This document shows positions 20,933-26,154 of a stretch of 26,154 bases of DNA, piece after piece (the first letter of the stretch is position 1; each line of letters opens with the position of its first letter). Both the position numbers and the translations under genes were made by a program. The DNA is from Lobulomyces angularis (lineage: Eukaryota > Chytridiomycota > Chytridiomycetes > Lobulomycetales > Lobulomycetaceae), in assembly GCA_027604685.1 (NCBI GenBank), contig JADHYX010000317.1:1-26154 (forward strand), written 5' to 3'. The notes under the pieces were generated by a model. That model saw nothing but the letters and a program-made list of their open reading frames with translations, ran no database searches and was not told the origin of the DNA.

Positions 20933-21313
20933 AGAAATTTTATTTATTATTTAGTTTTGGCTGTATCTAAATTTTAGTTTCCTCACTATTTTTGCCGGAG
21001 TTTAAATTGGTTTTACTTCGGACTTCAAAATTTGTTTACACACGAGCTTGCGAATTCATCACTTCAAACTCCCACAACAAAGAGCATCTAAGAATCTTCT
21101 TGAAAAATAAATTCATTTTAACATTCAAAACCTTTCTTTTTTAAACTTAATCTTTTTCTCTCAGATTTGAGAAAAAAATTTCGCCCACATTAAACGAAGG
21201 CTGAGTGAGAAAATATTTAAGGTTAAGAAATATTTATAAATCTACAATTTCAGTTTTTTTATTTCCTCATCTCTACATTCTACTGCACAAATAGTTCATT
21301 AGATACTTTTTCA
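20933..21313. promoter_or_regulatory. Shared divergent promoter region
   Basis: 381 bases lie between the start codons of the Rax2-like gene (minus) and the RhoGAP gene (plus). Both promoters must be here. Pyrimidine-rich tracts near 21120-21160 and 21250-21290 precede the RhoGAP start. No known element is recognised. Confidence 0.45.
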
Positions 21314-22846
21314 ATGTTTAGTAAATTTAAGGAGAAAGCTAATCAAGCTAAAACTAAATCTGGTGAATTATTTAATCAAGCGAAAGAAAAATCTCAAGAA
21401 AAATTTCATGAAGTTAAAGAAAAATATGATGAAAATCAAGCACGTAAGTCAAATAATAATCTTTCGCAAAGAAAAAAATCAGGTAATTTACTTTTTTTTA
21501 AAAATTTATTGCAAACTACTGTTTTTTTTTTTTCTATTAATTATCATCATCGATTTTGGTTTTAATTTATTTTTTAATAATTTTTATAAAAATTTTTTTT
21601 TATAGAGGATCACTTGTTTACTAAAAAAAACTCTTTAAATCCAAATCAATCGCTTTTTGGGGCTTCCTTAGCTGAAGCTACAACATTAAGTCATTTACCA
21701 TTTTCTGACCCATACAATATACCTGCAATTGTTTGGAGATGTATTGAATATATTGAAAAAAAAGGATTGGATGAAGTTGGTGTATATAGACTAAGTGGGT
21801 CAACTGTAACGATAAATATAATACGGTCTGGTTTTCAAAATTTTGACGATTTTAATTTATTTCAGCTGGTACAATATACATAAAAAATTAATAATTTACA
21901 TAGTGATGAAAAATTTAAAGGATGAAGACGTTCATGCTGTTTGTTGCGTTCTAAAAGGATATCTCAGAGAACGTAAGCGATTATTAATTTGATTACTAAA
22001 ATATATTCTAAAAAATTTTTTGAATTGAATTATTTGAGATCATTAATTAAAAAATAAAAAATTAAATTCTCTTGTAGTACCAGAAACAGTTTTAACGAAA
22101 CAATTATCACCAAGGTTTTTATCAATTTTTTGTAACAACCAACCAGCAGAAACTTTAGAAGATTCTCCGAAATCTCCAGATGAGAGTAATTTTTTTTCAC
22201 AAGAAGTCATATCTGAAGTTCAGAAGATATGTCAACTTTTACCTGATCCAAACTACCACTTACTGGCGTTTTTATCACAACACTTGGAAAAAATTGCATT
22301 GAGAAAAAATATTAACAAAATGAGTATTACAAACTTGCAAGTAATATTCAGCCCTACTTTAGGTAAATCAATATGTTTGTTTGTAATGATTCCAAAATCT
22401 ATTTTATATTTTTAAAGGTATTTCGAGTCACTTACTCCACGTTTTTGTCTATCATTGGAGACAAGTGTTACCTTTACCTAGAGAAAAACAAATTACCACA
22501 AATACACGCAAATATAACAATCAAATTAACCCAATAACAGATTCCCCAAACGAAAACATCATTTCTAATTCATCTAGTGATGGTACAGTGGCAATTTGGG
22601 AAAAAATTAAAGAGTCAGATCTGGATAATAATAGGGATAAGGTTTTTGAAAATAGCAACATAAATGAAAAGATTAGCGTTGTTACAAAAGTGGAAAAAAC
22701 TCCACCAGAAATTCCAATGTTTAAGGAAAATTCTCCCTTGTTTATTCCTGTTATTAGATCCCCAGAAGGAGCACAACCTCGGTACAACCATTTTTTTTTA
22801 ACACTTCATTTTTTCTCTTAATCATTATTTTTTCTTTAGATATTGA
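21314..22846 (+). CDS. RhoGAP-domain protein, Bem3-like
   Basis: Six exons (21314-21482, 21606-21868, 21921-21972, 22078-22362, 22418-22781, 22840-22846) give 379 residues. The N-terminus (1-56) is a Lys/Glu/Gln-rich amphipathic helix. The RhoGAP domain begins at FGASLAEA (74-81), continues through YNIPAIVWRCIEYIE and GVYRLSGST with the catalytic arginine finger at R118, then DEDVHAVCCVLKGYLRELPE, and ends near NLQVIFSPTLGISSHLLHVF. It speeds GTP hydrolysis by Rho/Cdc42-type GTPases. The sequence around the finger is closest in pattern to yeast Bem3, a Cdc42 GAP of polarised growth; RalBP1 is a more distant match. A Ser/Asn-rich tail of about 110 residues follows. A stronger donor (GTAAGT at 21444) would shorten exon 1 by 39 bases in frame. 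The last intron leaves one Tyr codon before the stop. Confidence 0.93.
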
Positions 22847-23122
22847 AATATGTTAGATGTAGGCTTTTCGATTTGAATATACTCTATTTGAAAAAGTCTT
22901 CTTTTTGGTTTTACTTTAGCACTTTTCTTTTGATAATTTGCTAAAAATTTAGATATATCTTTAATTCTTGATTATTTTTTGTAGATTTTATCCTTCAAAA
23001 TTATTAATATAATAAAAATTTGACGGAAAGGTAAATGTATTTATTATTTAAATTTTTTTTTTTAACTTCGTAACTACTACTTTAAAGTAAAATAAGAAAA
23101 AATTGAAATATTAAATATTGGT
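22847..23122. other. Convergent intergenic region
   Basis: 276 AT-rich bases lie between the stops of the RhoGAP and clathrin light chain genes. They must hold both 3' ends. Nothing else is visible. Confidence 0.4.
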
Positions 23123-24241
23123 TTAAATTGAAGTGACACCCGGGGCTTTCGGATCTTTTTTCAATGAAATCAATAGCTGTTTCATTCTTTCACGATCTTT
23201 TCCTTTTGTTGCTGGAGCTTTTTTCTTTTCATCAGTTTTTTTTTCTTTTCCTTGTAACTTATCCTTTAGTTTCTGATCCCTTGAACTTAAAGCTGCGGTG
23301 CTAGTTTTAACATCAATATTTTGAACTATGCGCTCCTAAAAATTTTTGAATTTTAATAATAAAAAATCATTTTTTATATTATTTACACATACCCAAACAT
23401 TTGTTGATTCTGGTTCTGCATTTTTTTCCAATGACTTATTTCTTGCTAAATTTTTTTCTTTTTTGTCGTTATATTCAGCATAGAAGCGTTCCAAGCTTTC
23501 TTTAGCTTCTTTTAAAGTATTATCACGTCTAGCTTTGGATTTTGAATCTCTTGCCTGAATTGTTTCTTCAAATTCGATTCTCCACATTCTTTATTAAAGT
23601 GATTAAAGGTAAGTTTAGAAGTTCACAAAAAAGGAAAATACCTAATACAGTCTGGCTCAACTTCAACTTCAGGCTCAGGCAATAAGGAAGCTGGAGTAGA
23701 CGCGTTTGGCTGAAACGACGGTTGGAAACCTTGCGCACCCTACATAGAAAAATATAAAAAAAAAAAGTGAAAAAAACCAACTTGGTTAGGGGTAGACTCA
23801 AAATCGTTAAAATCGCCAAATCCGTTTGTGGGTTGGGATGGAAATTGTGCAGGTTGCGAAAATTGTTGTTGTGAAGAATCAGATAAAAAATCAGTAAATC
23901 CTAAATCTTGAGCAGGTTTTTGCGGAGTTGGAGAGGTAATTGATTGTGGAGTTTCATTTGCAAATAAAGCAGCATCATCTAAGATTAGAAAAATTTATGT
24001 CAATAAAAATTGTTTTTAATTTTTCTGATGTAAAAAATTAATTATATACAGCAATTTATATTTACCTCCTAAAATAGCCTTAATACCAAAAAATTATTAA
24101 TTTTTTTTTTAAATTGTTTTTAATTTTTATAAAGGGTTTCGTTTGTGCAAATAAAAATTAAACTATAATTACTTGTTCTCTGGCTAAAAATTCAGCCATT
24201 GGATCTGCTTCTGCTTTATCTGTACCAAAAAAATCGTCCAT
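23123..24241 (-). CDS. CLC1: Clathrin light chain
   Basis: Six exons (24241-24173, 24078-24066, 23978-23782, 23739-23642, 23588-23393, 23335-23123) give 261 residues. The start is acidic (MDDFFGTDKAEADPMAEFLAREQ). Then comes a Gln/Pro/Phe/Asp-rich segment with DFLSDSSQQQF and FGDFNDFESTP motifs typical of clathrin adaptor-binding regions. The heavy-chain-binding helix starts at about 127 (MWRIEFEETIQARD) and runs through KEAKESLERFYAEYNDKKEKNLARN. The C-terminal domain begins with W191 (NVWERIVQNID) and ends DRERMKQLLISLKKDPKAPGV. Light chains bind the clathrin hub and control coat assembly in endocytosis. Exon 2 is only 13 bases, yet it keeps frame and restores the conserved LGDDAALF region. 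One donor is GTTGGT rather than GTA. Length fits fungal light chains (about 230-260). Confidence 0.95.
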
Positions 24242-25691
24242 TATTACACAGTTGTAAAGAACTTTCTACTTCAAATTATTTGGATTTTAATCCTAAAATC
24301 CTGAATTTTTTGTATCAAACTAAGAAAATATTATAAAAATAAGTATCCTATGTAAAGATTTTTTAATGGCTATATATCAATTTTTATTTAAACCTAACAA
24401 CTACATAGCTCTGTATTGGTTGGTTTGAGGGCCATTCGAAAATGTCCATTTTTTTGCTGAATTGACCTTTTTCAGAAAACCGAACTTAAAATTGTTATGA
24501 GGTAAGACGAAGACTCTAAACTGTTAAAAATATCGCTTATTAAACTATAAAAAAGTTTTTCATTGTTTTCCATTCCTCATAACTTTCCTCCGTTTTACCA
24601 TTTTAATGATTTAAGCTTGGTGAATTAGTAAATTAGGGTGTGGTAAAATTTGTTGATTGAGAATTGATTCTAGCTGAATATTAAATCATCAATTTGTAAG
24701 AAATAAAAATATCGGTGGAAGGTTTCTGTTAAAATATTGATATATTAAATCTAAGTAAAATGAAAAAAAAAGTAACTTTGTAAAAAAAATTTTGTTATTT
24801 TTTGGTTTGGTTGTTAGAACAGTCTAATTTAAAATTAATAGAAAACTAAAATATTGTTCATAGTGTTTTACCTATTCAATTAAAATCTTGCAGACAAATT
24901 ATAAAGTTTGTTTGGGATAAGGTATTAAAGGAAACAAAAGTTAACAAACAATCTAAAATTTCAAAGTGTTCATTTTCTCAACATATTAGTTAGCAAACAC
25001 AAAAAGCAAATCCTTTCCAGAAAACTTTTCATCTTCGTATTCGATAACAACCAACATTTTAATCTCTTTTTGTTACTTTCTTTATAAAGTTTTCTTGAAA
25101 AAGCTTTTAATAATAAATATTTTGTTGCATCTAAAAAAGGTATTTTTTATAATATTTCCTATGCATGTTGCTACACAATTTGTCCCTCAAAGAGTGACTT
25201 GATATTTGTATTTTTTTTCTATTCCTTTTATATTCAAAATCTTATGAAGAAGAAAGAGGCCAGTTTTGAGGTGAAACAATTACCAGAATAATTGCGTAAG
25301 ATTAAAATTTAATCAATTAGTTAATTTTTATTTTCAAAATAAATAGGTTAACCTTAAAAATTATTGTACAAGTTGAATTGCAGAAAACCATCTCCCAATC
25401 TGACATATCGCTAATCATCTGTAGCTTGCGCTGCATTAACATTGTTAAAACTTCAATGTTTCTATCAAAGTTATAATAAAATATTTTTAGATGTTTTGCA
25501 ATTTCATTATATAGGAAATATCAACTGTTTTTAGTTGCGGACTGGTATTCAAGAGCTGTTTTTTGAACCTTATTCCATTTTAACTTGTCTATCTTTTTAT
25601 TCTTGGTAACTATAGCAAGTATTAATTTTATTCAATTAATTATAGCATTTCAGTTTTAAAAGGAGTGCTCTGAATGATAAATGGGCAGGAA

Positions 25692-25716
25692 GGAGTGTTT
25701 TTCAGTTTAACACTCC
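25692..25716. repeat. Perfect 8-bp hairpin
   Basis: GGAGTGTT (25692-25699) and AACACTCC (25709-25716) are perfect inverted copies with a nine-base loop. GGAGTG also occurs at 25662-25667. It lies in a region without genes and its role is unknown. Confidence 0.4.
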
Positions 25717-26070
25717 CCAATACCACTTTTAGTGATAGTTCCAAACTTAGCGTGAGTTTGAATATTCTTTCCTTAATTCTTCAAATTTATTTTTTTATTT
25801 TTTGTATAGTGTAGTGTTAATTATGCTAAAATTTCGACCAAATTTAGTATAAATTGCCAAAAAATATTATGTCATCATTGAATCAGATAACTGAAGTGTA
25901 TTACAAAAAGATGCAAAGTTATACAAGAAAATTGTATGTTTGTAATGTGTTTTAAGTGTCTAATTCAATGTAGTGCATGGACGTAGTTTTTCAACGTCTG
26001 ACAAAAAACGAAATAATATTTAATGTTACACAAAAATTATACCTCATACTGCAGCACCATTTAAGGGCGA

Positions 26071-26088
26071 GAGTAGCGAAAACTACTC
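26071..26088. repeat. Short perfect hairpin
   Basis: GAGTAG (26071-26076) and CTACTC (26083-26088) pair perfectly around the loop CGAAAA. The surrounding 100 bases are less AT-rich than the rest of the tail. It could be part of a structured RNA or the 3' end of the gene beyond the edge. Confidence 0.4.
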
Positions 26089-26112
26089 AGGAATAATCGG
26101 AATAATAGCTCT

Positions 26113-26154
26113 TTAGAATCTCGCAGGACGACCTTCACCAGCCAATATCTCCTC
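26113..26154 (-). CDS. Possible 3' end of a gene entering from the right edge
   Basis: On the minus strand the last 42 bases read EEILAGEGRPARF and then TAA at 26113-26115. The composition and codons look coding and differ from the AT-rich DNA to the left. The stretch is too short to identify, and chance cannot be excluded. Confidence 0.25.
   Translation of the reverse strand, partial: EEILAGEGRPARF

Larger units (their letters stand above)
24242..26112. other. Long gene-poor AT-rich stretch
   Basis: About 1.87 kb contain no open frame of note on either strand and no tRNA, rRNA or snRNA that I can recognise. The first few hundred bases should contain the clathrin light chain promoter. A perfect 8-base-pair hairpin lies at 25692-25716, and a short hairpin at 26071-26088. 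Confidence 0.5.

Noticed and set aside
24242..26154. tRNA, snRNA or CRISPR-like structures in the right-hand gene-poor stretch
   Set aside because: No tRNA box sequences, conserved snRNA motifs or regularly spaced repeats were found by eye.

Overview
This is AT-rich eukaryotic nuclear DNA with compact, intron-rich genes. I can build thirteen complete protein genes with about 41 spliceosomal introns. The introns are tiny (35 to 122 bases, mostly 38 to 60), start mostly GTA and end in a T-rich stretch plus AG; one carries an exact TACTAAC branch site (9808-9814). The gene set fits a fungus: a Rax2-like bud-site/polarity protein, a Bem3-like RhoGAP, a SNIP1/Pml1-type splicing factor and C2H2 finger factor. 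Elongin B and plant-type leucine-rich repeats, which budding yeasts lack, point to an early-diverging lineage (chytrid or Rozella-like). The exact taxon cannot be read from the sequence.

Layout from left to right. Positions 3-125 hold the 3' end of a membrane protein gene. An F-box/LRR gene (+, 298-1976) converges on a secreted or membrane-anchored LRR protein gene (-, 2249-3308). After a gene-poor stretch comes a seven-helix receptor-like gene (-, 4534-5823), diverging from an elongin B gene (+, 6638-7089). That gene converges on a 56-residue RING finger gene (-, 7203-7411). A C2H2 zinc finger gene (-, 7738-8967) shares a short divergent promoter with N-myristoyltransferase (+, 9184-10840, eight exons). 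After a ten-N assembly gap come two minus-strand genes in tandem: a Trm11-like tRNA methyltransferase fused to ankyrin repeats (11013-13201) and an unknown charged protein (13310-14392). Positions 14755-15685 hold coding-like pieces that do not assemble cleanly, perhaps a decaying gene. Then come SNIP1-like (+, 15951-17037), the large Rax2-like membrane protein (-, 17231-20932), a Bem3-like RhoGAP (+, 21314-22846) and clathrin light chain (-, 23123-24241). The last 1.9 kb is almost featureless.

The genes do not form a pathway cluster. Several themes recur: ubiquitin machinery (F-box, elongin B, RING), cell polarity and membrane traffic (Rax2-like, RhoGAP, clathrin light chain), and surface sensing (LRR protein, seven-helix protein). 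The most unusual items are the methyltransferase-ankyrin fusion with altered catalytic motifs, the receptor-like seven-helix protein, the kinase-less LRR membrane protein, a 13-base microexon in clathrin light chain, and the unresolved 14.7-15.7 kb region. All gene models are hand-spliced from the genomic sequence, without transcript support.
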